64,000 nt of DNA from RPQJ01 sp963744735 (lineage in GTDB: Bacteria > Pseudomonadota > Gammaproteobacteria > Steroidobacterales > Steroidobacteraceae), in the NCBI GenBank assembly GCA_963744735.1, contig CAVUVH010000006.1, positions 71,190 through 135,189 of the forward strand. The letters are read 5' to 3'. Positions within the stretch are counted from its first letter, which is position 1; each line of letters begins with the position of its first letter. Below the pieces are notes generated by a model that did not search any database, had not been told where the DNA came from, and saw nothing but the letters and a program-made list of their open reading frames with translations. The translations under genes were made by a program, and so were the position numbers. Positions 28,111 to 36,595 of the stretch are shown here, one piece after another.

Positions 28111-29721
28111 TCACTCCCACTCGATCGTGGCTGGCGGCTTGCCGGTGATGTCGTAGACCACGCGCGAGACACCCTTGACCTCGTTGACGATGCGGCGCGA
28201 GCAGACGTCGAGCAGCTCATACGGCAGGTGCGCCCAGTGCGCCGTCATGAAGTCCACGGTCTCGACGGCCCGCAGCGCGATCACGGGCTCGTGGCGCCGG
28301 CCGTCGCCGGTGACACCGACGCTCTTCACCGGCAGGAACACCGCGAAGGCCTGGCTCGTCTTCTCGTACCAGCCGGCCTTGCGCAGTTCCTCGATGAAGA
28401 TGTGGTCGGCGAGCCGCAGCGTGTCGGCCGCGGCACGGGTCACCTCGCCGAGGATGCGCACGCCCAGCCCGGGCCCCGGGAACGGATGGCGCTGGACCAT
28501 CTCGGCCGGCAGGCCGAGTTCGACGCCGATGCGCCGCACCTCGTCCTTGAACAGCTCGCGCAGCGGCTCGACCAGCCGGAGCTTCATGTGCTCCGGCAGG
28601 CCGCCCACGTTGTGGTGCGACTTGATGACGTGCGCCTTGCCGGTCTTGCTGCCGGCCGACTCGATCACGTCCGGGTAGATCGTGCCCTGCGCGAGGAACT
28701 CCACGCCCTCGAGCTTGTGCGCCTCCTCGTCGAAGACCTCGATGAACAGCCGGCCGATGATCTTGCGCTTGGCCTCGGGGTCCGCGACGCCCGCCAGTGC
28801 CGTGAAGAAGCGCTCGGCGGCGTCCACGCGGACGACCCGCACGCCGAGATTGCGCGCGAACACGGCCATCACCTGGTCGCCTTCGTGGTGGCGCAGCAGG
28901 CCGTGGTCCACGAACACGCAGGTCAGCTGGTCGCCGATCGCCTTGTGCAGCAGCGCCGCGACCACGGAGGAGTCCACGCCGCCGGACAGGCCGAGCAGCA
29001 CCTTGCCGCCGCCGACCTGCGCGCGCACCCGCGCGACCGCATCCTCGATGATGTTGCCGGCGTTCCAGCCGGCGTCGCAGCCGCAGATGCCGTGCAGGAA
29101 GCGCTCGTAGATGCGCGCGCCCTGGCGGGTGTGCGTGACCTCGGGGTGGAACTGCAGCGCGTAGAGCCCGCGCGACTCGTCGGCCATGCCCGCGATCGGC
29201 AGGTCGGGCGTCGAGGCGACGACCTTGAAGCCGGGCGGCAGCTCGACGACGCGGTCGCCATGGCTCATCCAGACGTCGAGCAGGCCGTGGCCCTCGGCGT
29301 TGACGCGGTCCTCGATGTCGCGCAGCAGCGCCGAGTGCCCGCGCGCGCGCACCTCGGCGTAGCCGAATTCGTGCACGGCGCCGGGCTCGACGCGGCCGCC
29401 GAGCTGCGCGGCCATCGTCTGCATGCCGTAGCAGATGCCGAGCACCGGGACACCCGCCTCGAACACGGCTGCGGGCGCGGCCGGCGCGCCCGGCTGCGTG
29501 ACCGACTCGGGGCCGCCCGACAGGATGATGCCGCGCGCGCCGAAGGCACGCACCGCCTCGTCGCCCATGTCCCACGGGTGGATCTCGCAGTAGACGCCGA
29601 GCTCGCGCACGCGACGCGCGATCAGCTGCGTGTACTGCGAGCCGAAATCGAGGATCAGTATCCGGTGCGCATGGATGTCGGCGGGACGCACCGCCGGCGG
29701 GGACGACTGCTCAGCTGACAC
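28111..29721 (-). CDS. guaA: GMP synthase (glutamine-hydrolysing)
   Basis: A 536-residue bifunctional enzyme converting XMP to GMP with ATP and glutamine. The class I glutamine amidotransferase domain has the nucleophile in GICYGMQTMA and the His/Glu pair in QFHPEVTHT. The ATP pyrophosphatase domain has the PP-loop LGLSGGVDSSVVAAL. The C-terminal dimerisation domain ends RVVYDITGKPPATIEWE, the family's universal end. The start is a GTG (MSAEQ) that overlaps the last 11 bases of guaB, so the two are translationally coupled; the first 20 residues are an extension before RILILDFGSQYTQ. Confidence 0.97.
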   Translation of the reverse strand: MSAEQSSPPAVRPADIHAHRILILDFGSQYTQLIARRVRELGVYCEIHPWDMGDEAVRAFGARGIILSGGPESVTQPGAPAAPAAVFEAGVPVLGICYGMQTMAAQLGGRVEPGAVHEFGYAEVRARGHSALLRDIEDRVNAEGHGLLDVWMSHGDRVVELPPGFKVVASTPDLPIAGMADESRGLYALQFHPEVTHTRQGARIYERFLHGICGCDAGWNAGNIIEDAVARVRAQVGGGKVLLGLSGGVDSSVVAALLHKAIGDQLTCVFVDHGLLRHHEGDQVMAVFARNLGVRVVRVDAAERFFTALAGVADPEAKRKIIGRLFIEVFDEEAHKLEGVEFLAQGTIYPDVIESAGSKTGKAHVIKSHHNVGGLPEHMKLRLVEPLRELFKDEVRRIGVELGLPAEMVQRHPFPGPGLGVRILGEVTRAAADTLRLADHIFIEELRKAGWYEKTSQAFAVFLPVKSVGVTGDGRRHEPVIALRAVETVDFMTAHWAHLPYELLDVCSRRIVNEVKGVSRVVYDITGKPPATIEWE

Positions 29722-31180
29722 GGTAATTCGGCGCTTCCTTGGTGATGGTCACGTCGTGTACGTGGCTCTCGCGCACGCCCGCATTGGTGATGCGCACGAA
29801 CCTGGGCTGCGTGCGCATCTCGTCGATGTTGGCGCTGCCGGTGTAACCCATGGCGGCACGCAGGCCGCCCGCCAGCTGGTGCAGGATCGCGACGATGCTG
29901 CCCTTGTACGGCACGCGGCCCTCGACGCCTTCCGGCACGAGCTTCTCGATCTCGGCGGAGGCGTCCTGGAAGTAGCGGTCGCGCGAGCCGTTCGACTGCG
30001 CCATCGCGCCGAGCGAACCCATGCCGCGATAGCTCTTGTACGAAGCGCCCTGGTACAGCTCGACCTCGCCCGGGGATTCCTCGGTGCCGGCAAACAGGCC
30101 GCCCATCATCACGCAGTGCGCGCCGGCCACGATCGCCTTGGCGACGTCGCCCGAGAAGCGGATGCCGCCGTCGGCGATCAGCGGAATGCCGTGCGGCGCC
30201 AGCGCCGCGGCGACGTTGGCCACCGCCGTGATCTGCGGCACGCCGACACCCGCGACGATGCGCGTGGTGCAGATCGAGCCCGGGCCGATGCCGACCTTGA
30301 CCGCGTCCGCGCCGGCGTCGATCAACGCCATCGCGGCTTCGGCCGTGACGATGTTGCCGGCGATGACCTGCTGGTTCGGCCACTTCGCCTTGATGCGCTT
30401 GACCGTCTCGATCACGCCGCGCGAATGCCCGTGCGCCGTATCGACGACGATGACGTCGACGCCGTTCTCGCGCAGCGCCGCGGCGCGGTCGAGCGTGTCG
30501 GCACCCGTGCCGACGGCCGCGCCAACGCGCAGCGCGCCGCGCTCGTCCTTGCAGGCGCGCGGGAATTCCGTCGCCTTCTGGAAATCCTTGACCGTGATCA
30601 TGCCCTTCAGCTGGAAGTCGTCGCCGATGACGAGCACCTTCTCGATGCGGTGCTTGTGCAGCAGCATCAGCACTTCTTCCTTGGGCGCGCCTTCAAGCAC
30701 CGTGATCAGGCGTTCGCGCGGCGTCATCACCGCCGAGACCGGCGCGTCGTAGCGCGTCTCGAAGCGCAGGTCGCGGTGCGTGACGATGCCGACCGCCTTG
30801 CCGTCGCGCACCACCGGCACGCCCGAAATGTTCTTGGAGCGCGTGAGCTCGAGCACCTCGCGGATGGTCTGCTCGGGCCGGACGGTGATCGGATCGTGGA
30901 TGATGCCGCTCTCGAAGCGCTTCACCCGCGCGACTTCGCGCGCCTGCGACGCGATGGTCATGTTCTTGTGGAGGATGCCGATGCCGCCCTCCTGCGCGAT
31001 GGAAATCGCGAGGCGGTGCTCGGTCACCGTGTCCATGGCGGCCGAGACGATGGGCAGGCTCAGCTCGATGCCGCGCGTCAGTCGCGTGGACAGGCTGACC
31101 TCTGCGGGCAGGACCTGGGAATAGGCCGGCACGAGCAGGACGTCGTCGAAGGTGAGGGCTTCCTCGAGAATTCGCAGCAT
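29711..31180 (-). CDS. guaB: Inosine-5'-monophosphate dehydrogenase
   Basis: A 489-residue enzyme oxidising IMP to XMP with NAD, the first committed step to GMP. The start MLRILEEALTFDDVLLVP is the family's normal N-terminus. Two CBS domains lie in the region of residues 95-205 (for example SGVPVVRDGKAVGIVTHRD). The catalytic loop VGIGPGSICTTRIVAGVGVP holds the active-site Cys, and the flap and end (KEAPNYRVS) are complete. It is the first gene of the guaBA operon. Confidence 0.97.
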   Translation of the reverse strand: MLRILEEALTFDDVLLVPAYSQVLPAEVSLSTRLTRGIELSLPIVSAAMDTVTEHRLAISIAQEGGIGILHKNMTIASQAREVARVKRFESGIIHDPITVRPEQTIREVLELTRSKNISGVPVVRDGKAVGIVTHRDLRFETRYDAPVSAVMTPRERLITVLEGAPKEEVLMLLHKHRIEKVLVIGDDFQLKGMITVKDFQKATEFPRACKDERGALRVGAAVGTGADTLDRAAALRENGVDVIVVDTAHGHSRGVIETVKRIKAKWPNQQVIAGNIVTAEAAMALIDAGADAVKVGIGPGSICTTRIVAGVGVPQITAVANVAAALAPHGIPLIADGGIRFSGDVAKAIVAGAHCVMMGGLFAGTEESPGEVELYQGASYKSYRGMGSLGAMAQSNGSRDRYFQDASAEIEKLVPEGVEGRVPYKGSIVAILHQLAGGLRAAMGYTGSANIDEMRTQPRFVRITNAGVRESHVHDVTITKEAPNYRVS

Positions 31181-31210
31181 TTGGCGACCCGGAGCGAAAG
31201 GAAGCGCGGC

Positions 31211-31239
31211 ATTGTACCCGCTCGGGGCGTCGGGCGTAA
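31211..31239 (-). promoter_or_regulatory. Sigma-70 promoter of guaBA
   Basis: On the minus strand TTACGC is followed after exactly 17 bases by TACAAT, 30 bases upstream of the guaB start. The -10 matches consensus at 5 of 6 positions; the -35 is weak. Confidence 0.6.
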
Positions 31240-31332
31240 CCAAGAGGCCCGCGCGGCGCGGCGGCGGGAAGCCGCGTGGCGTTCCGGCGCCCGCTGGGCA
31301 CTGCCGCCGCCACGGCAGCGCGGGCCCGGACG

Positions 31333-31428
31333 GTCCGGATCGTGGGCCGGGGAGCCGTGCGCCGCAGGGACGCGGCGCCCGGAGCCCCCAGGGATGCGGT
31401 TTACGGCGTCCCCGGCCGCGATCCGGAC
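31333..31428. repeat. Long imperfect inverted repeat in the guaB-xseA divergent region
   Basis: GTCCGGATCGTGGGCCGGGG (31333-31352) is matched by the reverse complement of 31410-31428, differing by a T/C and one extra base. The intervening arm carries further complementary GGGACGC/GCGTCCC words, so the whole could fold into a branched hairpin of about 95 bases. The 350-base region between guaB and xseA otherwise contains only their promoters; I see no reading frame with homology. Confidence 0.6.
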
Positions 31429-31518
31429 CGGCCGGACCCGCGCTGCTGTGGTCCATCAAGAGCCCAGCCGGACGCAACGTCCGACCGCGCTGGAACCCAC
31501 GCCCGCGCGCCCGCCCGG

Positions 31519-31524
31519 TACTAT
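31519..31524 (+). promoter_or_regulatory. Candidate -10 element directly before xseA
   Basis: TACTAT stands six bases before the xseA ATG. Transcription from it would begin at or within a base or two of the start codon, giving a leaderless mRNA. No convincing -35 sequence or Shine-Dalgarno is present upstream. Confidence 0.35.
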
Positions 31525-31530
31525 TCCGCC

Positions 31531-32967
31531 ATGGCAGATTCCTGGCCCGACGACGACGCATCCCCCGCGACCGGCATTCCGCCACGCGAAATCCTGTCGA
31601 TCACGCAACTGAACGCCACGGCGCGGTCGCTGCTCGAACGCGGGCTGGGCTCGGTCTGGCTGGAGGGCGAAATCTCGAACCTCGCCCGCCCCGCCTCGGG
31701 CCACTGGTATTTCTCGCTCAAGGACGAGGCGGCCCAGGTGCGCTGCGCCATGTTCCGCAATCGCAGCCTGCTGGTGCGGTTCCCGGTCAAGGACGGTGCC
31801 CGGGTGCTGGCCCGCGGCCGCGTCAGCCTGTACGAGGCCCGTGGCGAGTTCCAGGTCGTCATCGAGCACCTCGAGGAGGCCGGCGAAGGCGCACTGCGCC
31901 GTCGCTTCGAGGAGCTGAAGCGCAGGCTGCTGGCCGAAGGCCTGTTCGACGCCGGCAGGAAGCAGCCGTTGCCCACCCTGCCGCGGCGCATCGGCATCAT
32001 CACCTCGCCGACGGGGGCCGCGCTGCGCGACATCCTGCACATCCTGCAGCGACGCTTTCCGGCCGTGCCGGCGCTGATCTACCCGGTTTCGGTGCAGGGC
32101 GAAGCGGCGCCGCGCGAAATCGTGCAGGCACTGCAGCTCGCCGACGCGCGCCGTGACTGCGACGTGCTGATCGTCGCCCGTGGCGGCGGCTCGCTCGAAG
32201 ACCTGATGGCGTTCAACGACGAGGCCGTCGCGCGCGCGATCGCCGCCTGCACCATCCCGGTGATCAGCGGTGTCGGCCACGAGACTGACTCCACGATCGC
32301 GGATTTCGTCGCCGACGAACGCGCGCCCACGCCTTCGGGCGCGGCCGAGCGGGCGGTGCCTGACAGCGCCGAGATCCTGCGCGATGCTCGGCGCACTCGA
32401 GCGCAGCCTGGCGCAGTCGATGCGGCGCAAGCTGCAGACGCTGCGCCAGGCGCTGCAGCAGGGACCAGCGCTCGCTGCAGCAGCTGTCGCCGCGCGCGCG
32501 CCTGCAGCAGCACGCGCAAAGGCTGGACGAACTCGAGCAGCGCCTGCAGCGCGGCATTCGCCATCGCCTGGAGCGGACTCGGCTGCGCCTGGCCGGTGCC
32601 GCGGCCCTGCTCGCGCGCAGCAGTCCGGCGCGGCGGCTGGCGCCGCTGCAGCAGCGGCTGCAGGTCGCGGGCAGGCGCCTGCCGGGCGCGATGCAGCGTC
32701 GCCTGCTCGAGGCCCGCGAGCGCTTCGAGCGCTCGGCGCGCACGCTGCACGCGGTCAGTCCGCTGGCCACGCTCGAGCGCGGCTATGCCATCGTCACCGA
32801 CGAGAACTCGCGCGTGATCACCGACGCCGCCGGACTGGCGCCGGGCGCGCGCATCACGGCGCGGGTCGCGCGCGGGGTCGTGCTGGCAACAGTCACCGCA
32901 GTCACGCCGGGCGCGGTCGGCACGGGCGCGACGCGCAGCAGCGCCGCGCAGACGGACCCGGCGCTGA
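31531..32967 (+). CDS. xseA: Exodeoxyribonuclease VII large subunit (three frameshifts)
   Basis: About 478 residues. The OB-fold N-terminus reads ILSITQLNATARSLLERGLG and VWLEGEISNLARPASGHWYF. The nuclease core has PRRIGIITSPTGAALRDIL, VLIVARGGGSLEDLMAFNDE and ISGVGHETDSTIADFVADER with TPSGAAE. A long coiled coil follows, then the C-terminal VSPLATLERGYAIVTD. With XseB it degrades single-stranded DNA in repair. Frameshifts are inferred near 32383, 32460 and 32930. The last is needed to reach the TGA at 32965, three bases before the next gene. The small subunit gene xseB is not here. Confidence 0.92.
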
Positions 32968-32969
32968 CC

Positions 32970-33821
32970 GTGCGGCCGACCTTGCTTTCCTGCCTGCTCG
33001 CCGCGCTGCTGCCCGGCACCATGGTTACGGCGCGGGCGCAGGACGTCGCGGTCACTGCCAGCCGACACGCGCGTGCCTGGCGGAATCGCCATCCTCGACC
33101 TGGGCACCGGCGAGGACGCTCCTGGCGCGGTGTTCTACGACAAGTACCGGGTGCCGGTCGTGCGCACGCGCGATGGCCGCTGGCAGGCGATCGTCGGTAT
33201 CCCGCTGGCCGTCGAACCGGGGGTGCAGCAGGTGAAGCTGGTGGCGCCCGGCGTGGACGGCGGCAGCCGCAAACTGCCGTTCACCGTCGCGGCGAAGACC
33301 TACGCCACGCAGAGCCTGAAGGTCGAGCCGCGCAAGGCCGAGCCGCTGCCCGAGGACCTGAAGCGCATCGATGCCGAGTCGCTGCGCACCGAGACGGCGC
33401 TCGCGACCTTCTCGGAAGACCTGACGCCGACGCTGGAGCCTGGCAGGTGCCCGTGCCGGGCGAGCGCTCGAGTTCCTTCGGCTTGCGCCGCGTGTTCAAC
33501 GGCCTGCCGCGCAAGCCGCACAGCGGCATGGACATCGCGGCGCCGACCGGCACGCCGATCCGCAACCCGGCCGCCGGTCGCGTGGTCGAGGCCGGGGATT
33601 TCTTCTTCAACGGCAACACCGTGTTCGTCGACCACGGCCAGGGCGTGCTGACGATGTACTGCCACCTGAGCCGCATCGACGTGAAAGCCGGCGACAGTGT
33701 CGAGGCCGGCGACGTCCTGGGCCTGGTCGGGGCGACCGGCCGCGTCACCGGACCGCACCTGCACTGGGGAGTGAGCGTGAATCGCTCGCTGGTGGATCCG
33801 CAGCTGTTCTTGAGGAAGTGA
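32970..33821 (+). CDS. M23 family metallopeptidase (frameshifted twice)
   Basis: About 283 residues. A GTG start gives the signal peptide PTLLSCLLAALLPGTMVTA with cleavage near ARA. A beta domain with IAILDLGTGEDAPGAVFYD and YRVPVVRTRDGRWQAIVGIP follows. The C-terminal M23 LytM fold has KPHSGMDIAAPTGTP (zinc His and Asp) and GRVTGPHLHWGVSV (catalytic and zinc His). Both zinc motifs are intact, so this is a likely active peptidoglycan endopeptidase rather than an EnvC-type activator. Frameshifts lie near 33065 and 33445. It follows xseA closely on the same strand. Confidence 0.9.
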   Translation: MRPTLLSCLLAALLPGTMVTARAQDVAVTASRHARAWRNRHPRPGHRRGRSWRGVLRQVPGAGRAHARWPLAGDRRYPAGRRTGGAAGEAGGARRGRRQPQTAVHRRGEDLRHAEPEGRAAQGRAAARGPEAHRCRVAAHRDGARDLLGRPDADAGAWQVPVPGERSSSFGLRRVFNGLPRKPHSGMDIAAPTGTPIRNPAAGRVVEAGDFFFNGNTVFVDHGQGVLTMYCHLSRIDVKAGDSVEAGDVLGLVGATGRVTGPHLHWGVSVNRSLVDPQLFLRK

Positions 33822-33949
33822 CTAGGGGCTGGGGACTAGGGGCTAGCAAGAGGCTTTATGCATCCCATGAGCCCGGCTCATTGCATCGCGGTTTCAGCGG
33901 CGAAGCTGCGAGCTTCCGACTAGCCCCTAGCCCCTGATCCCTAGCCCCT
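33822..33949. repeat. CTAG-rich inverted repeat between the M23 peptidase and metX
   Basis: A left arm CTAGGGGCTGGGGACTAGGG (from 33822, continuing to 33846) and a right arm of GGGGCTAGGG-type units on the opposite strand (33920-33949) flank about 73 bases. Each arm is a short tandem array of a CTAGGGG word. The left arm begins immediately after the peptidase stop codon, and the right arm supplies the TAG stop of metX. Folding would give a long hairpin between the converging genes, possibly a bidirectional terminator. The central part is less GC-rich and contains no gene. Confidence 0.75.
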
Positions 33950-35083
33950 TTCCAGGAAACTCCGGATCGCCGGCTCGAACCGGGCATTGTCGACCAGGAA
34001 CGCGTCGTGGCCCTGCGGCGACGGGAACCCGTGGAACTCGACCTCGGCGCCGGCCCGCCGCAACTGCTCGGCGATCAGCGTCTGCTGGTCGATGGTGTAG
34101 AGCATGTCGGTCTGCGCGCCGAGCACCAGCGCACGCGACACCTGCAGCCGTGCAAACGCAGCTTCCAGCGAACCCGCGCCATGCTCGGCCAGGTCGAACT
34201 GGTCCATCGCGCGCGACAGGTAGAGGTAGCAGTTGGCGTCGTAGACCTCGGCGAAGCGCTGGCCCTGGTGCTCCAGGTAGGACTCCACCTCGAACTGCGC
34301 GCGGAAGTCGCCGGGCATGCCCGAAGCCTCCGCCACGCGCCGGCGGCCGAAGCGCTGGTCCCATTCTTCGTGCGAGCGGTAGGTGATCGTGCCGAGCTTG
34401 CGCGCGAGCCGCATGCCCTGGCGCGGACCGCGGCCCGGCTCGTAGTTGCCGCCGCGCCAGGCCGGATCGTTGCGCACGATCTCGCGCTGCAGCGAGCGCA
34501 GCGAGATCGCGAACGGATTCGCGGCCGCCGCGCCGGAAATCGAGATCAGGCTGCGCGCGACGCCCGGAAACTGCGCGGCGAAGGCGAGCACGGTCATGCC
34601 GCCCATCGACGGTCCTGCGACGCTGGCAACGCTCTGGATGCCCAGCGAGCGCAGCACCTCGAAGCCGCCGCGGGCCACGTCCTCGAGCGCGACTTCCGGA
34701 AAGCTGATGCCGAACGGGCGCCCGGTGCGCGGATCGATCGACGCGGGGCTCGAGGAGCCGTACGGGCTGCCGATGGAATTGACGCAGACGACGAAGTAAC
34801 GCTCGGTGTCGATCGGCCGGCCGGGACCGATCATCTGCTCCCACCAGCCCGGCTTGGGATCCGCCGGCGACGAGGCCGCGTGGGCCGAGGGCGAGAGACC
34901 GGTGAAGAGCAGGAACGTGTTGTCGCGTGCCTCGTTCAACTGGCCCCAGGTCTCATAGGCGATGACCGGGTGCTCGATCGTGCCGCCGCGGTACAGCAGC
35001 ATTGGCTCCTGCAGCAAGGCAAGGCGCGTTGCCGGCAGGTCGTGGGCAGCAGCGGGCGATGTGCGGGCGACAGCCATGAGCAT
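33941..35083 (-). CDS. metX: MetX/CysX-type homoserine (or serine) O-acyltransferase
   Basis: A 380-residue alpha/beta hydrolase. The nucleophile elbow is VAGPSMGGMTVLAFA, the catalytic Asp lies in LGAQTDMLYTIDQQ and the His in PSPQGHDAFLVD. CVNSIGSPYGSSSPASIDP is the characteristic MetX oxyanion region. The enzyme activates homoserine for methionine synthesis or, in the GPSMGG branch described from Xanthomonas-like bacteria, may succinylate serine for cysteine synthesis. The usual homoserine acetyltransferase sequence is GGSMGG. TAGACT stands six bases before the first ATG, and a second ATG lies two codons in. The stop codon lies within the CTAG repeat. Confidence 0.88.
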   Translation of the reverse strand: MLMAVARTSPAAAHDLPATRLALLQEPMLLYRGGTIEHPVIAYETWGQLNEARDNTFLLFTGLSPSAHAASSPADPKPGWWEQMIGPGRPIDTERYFVVCVNSIGSPYGSSSPASIDPRTGRPFGISFPEVALEDVARGGFEVLRSLGIQSVASVAGPSMGGMTVLAFAAQFPGVARSLISISGAAAANPFAISLRSLQREIVRNDPAWRGGNYEPGRGPRQGMRLARKLGTITYRSHEEWDQRFGRRRVAEASGMPGDFRAQFEVESYLEHQGQRFAEVYDANCYLYLSRAMDQFDLAEHGAGSLEAAFARLQVSRALVLGAQTDMLYTIDQQTLIAEQLRRAGAEVEFHGFPSPQGHDAFLVDNARFEPAIRSFLERG

Positions 35084-35089
35084 GCCTGC

Positions 35090-35095
35090 AGTCTA
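35090..35095 (-). promoter_or_regulatory. Candidate -10 element directly before metX
   Basis: TAGACT on the minus strand lies six bases upstream of the first metX ATG, again predicting a transcript with almost no leader. No Shine-Dalgarno sequence is evident before either candidate ATG. Confidence 0.35.
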
Positions 35096-35178
35096 GACCC
35101 GGCCCCGGGGGCCACTAGCCCGAGCGGATTGCCGCTCAGAACCGTCGGTTATGAGTCGTCCGACAACTCTGCCACGGC

Positions 35179-36594
35179 TCAGCGCTTGCCGCCGGGCTTC
35201 CCGCCTTTATTCCTTGAAATCAACCGCTTACGGCTTCTTACTTGACGCGGGGTCAACTCGTTGCGGCGACCGGCGAAGGGGTTGTCGTCGGTGCGGAACT
35301 CGACCCGCATCGGCGTCCCCAGCAGCCGGAAAGTCTGGCGGAAGTGGTTCTCGAGGAAACGCCGGTAGGCGTCCGGCACGTGCTGGGTCTGGTTGCCATG
35401 GATCACCACGACCGGCGGGTTGCGCCCGCCCTGGTGCGCGTAGCGCAGCTTGATGCGCCGGCCGCGGACCAGCGGCGGCTGGTGGATCGTCAGGGCCTGC
35501 TCCATCGCGCGCGTCAGGTCCTTGGTCGGCAGCTCGCGCATGGCCGCACGGTAGGACTTGAGCACGGACTCCATGAGTTCGCCCACGCCGGTGCCATGGC
35601 GCGCGGAAATGAAGTGCACGTAGGCAAAGCGCAGGAAGTCGAGCCGCAGGTCGAGCCCGTCGCGGATCGTGTTGCGCTGGTCCTGCGGGATGCCGTCCCA
35701 CTTGTTCACGGCGATCACCAGCGCCCGCCCCTGCTCGGCCACCAGGCCCATCAGGCTCGCGTCCTGCTCGGCGATGGTGTCGTGCGCGTCGAGCACGCCG
35801 ATCACGACGTTGGCGCGGTCGATCGCCTGCAGCGTCTTGACGACACTGAACTTCTCGACCGCCTCGCTGACCCGCGCGCGGCGCCGCACGCCGGCCGTGT
35901 CGATCAGCACGTACGGCTGCCCGTCGCGCTCGAACGGCACCTCGACCGTGTCGCGGGTCGTGCCGGGCTGGTCGAAGGCGATCAGCCGCTCCTCGCCGAG
36001 CAGCCGGTTGATCAGCGTCGACTTGCCCACGTTCGGCCGCCCGACGACGGCGACCCGGATCGCGTCCGGCGCGTGCGCCAGCACATCGGGCGCGTCGGTG
36101 GCGCCGGTGAGCCCATCGAGCGCGCGCTCCATCAACGCATCCAGGTTCTGCAGGTGCGCGGACGAGATCGCGATGGGCTCGCCGAAGCCGAAGCGGTGGA
36201 ACTCCGCGGTCGCCATGTCGTCGTCGAGGCCTTCCGCCTTGTTGGCGACGACCAGCACCGGGCGGCCGCTGCGACGCAGGATCTCGGCGACGTGCAGGTC
36301 CTGCGGCGTGCAGCCCTCGCGCGAATCGACCACGAGCAGCACGCGATCGGCTTCTTCCACCGCCTTGAGCGTCTGCTCGGCCATGAGCTTTTCGACGCCG
36401 ACGACGGTCTCGACCAGCCCGCCCGTGTCGATCACGACACAGGACTTGCCGTCGCGGCGCGCGTAACCGTACTTGCGGTCGCGCGTCAGCCCGGGAACGT
36501 CGGCGACCAGCGCATCGCGCGTGCGCGTCAGCGCATTGAAGAGCGTCGACTTGCCGACGTTCGGGCGGCCGACCAGCGCGATGACTGGCAGCAC
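35179..36594 (-). CDS. der: Ribosome biogenesis GTPase Der (EngA)
   Basis: A 471-residue protein with two tandem GTPase domains: GRPNVGKSTLFNALTRTRDA near residue 8 and GRPNVGKSTLINRLLGEERL near residue 185. Each has its switch motifs (DTGGL, DTAGV) and NKxD elements (VANKAEGLD, AVNKWDG). The C-terminal KH-like domain ends in a basic tail, RKRLISRNKGGKPGGKR. It is needed for 50S subunit maturation. The start is a GTG (MLPVIALVG) one base after the bamB stop, at the end of the hisS-yfgM-bamB-der unit. Confidence 0.96.
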   Translation of the reverse strand: MLPVIALVGRPNVGKSTLFNALTRTRDALVADVPGLTRDRKYGYARRDGKSCVVIDTGGLVETVVGVEKLMAEQTLKAVEEADRVLLVVDSREGCTPQDLHVAEILRRSGRPVLVVANKAEGLDDDMATAEFHRFGFGEPIAISSAHLQNLDALMERALDGLTGATDAPDVLAHAPDAIRVAVVGRPNVGKSTLINRLLGEERLIAFDQPGTTRDTVEVPFERDGQPYVLIDTAGVRRRARVSEAVEKFSVVKTLQAIDRANVVIGVLDAHDTIAEQDASLMGLVAEQGRALVIAVNKWDGIPQDQRNTIRDGLDLRLDFLRFAYVHFISARHGTGVGELMESVLKSYRAAMRELPTKDLTRAMEQALTIHQPPLVRGRRIKLRYAHQGGRNPPVVVIHGNQTQHVPDAYRRFLENHFRQTFRLLGTPMRVEFRTDDNPFAGRRNELTPRQVRSRKRLISRNKGGKPGGKR

Positions 36595-36595
36595 A

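Noticed and set aside
27397..29718. A 773-codon plus-strand frame across the PKHD gene and guaA
   Set aside because: Only the first part has homology (PKHD hydroxylase); the remainder is antisense to guaA and lacks any domain.
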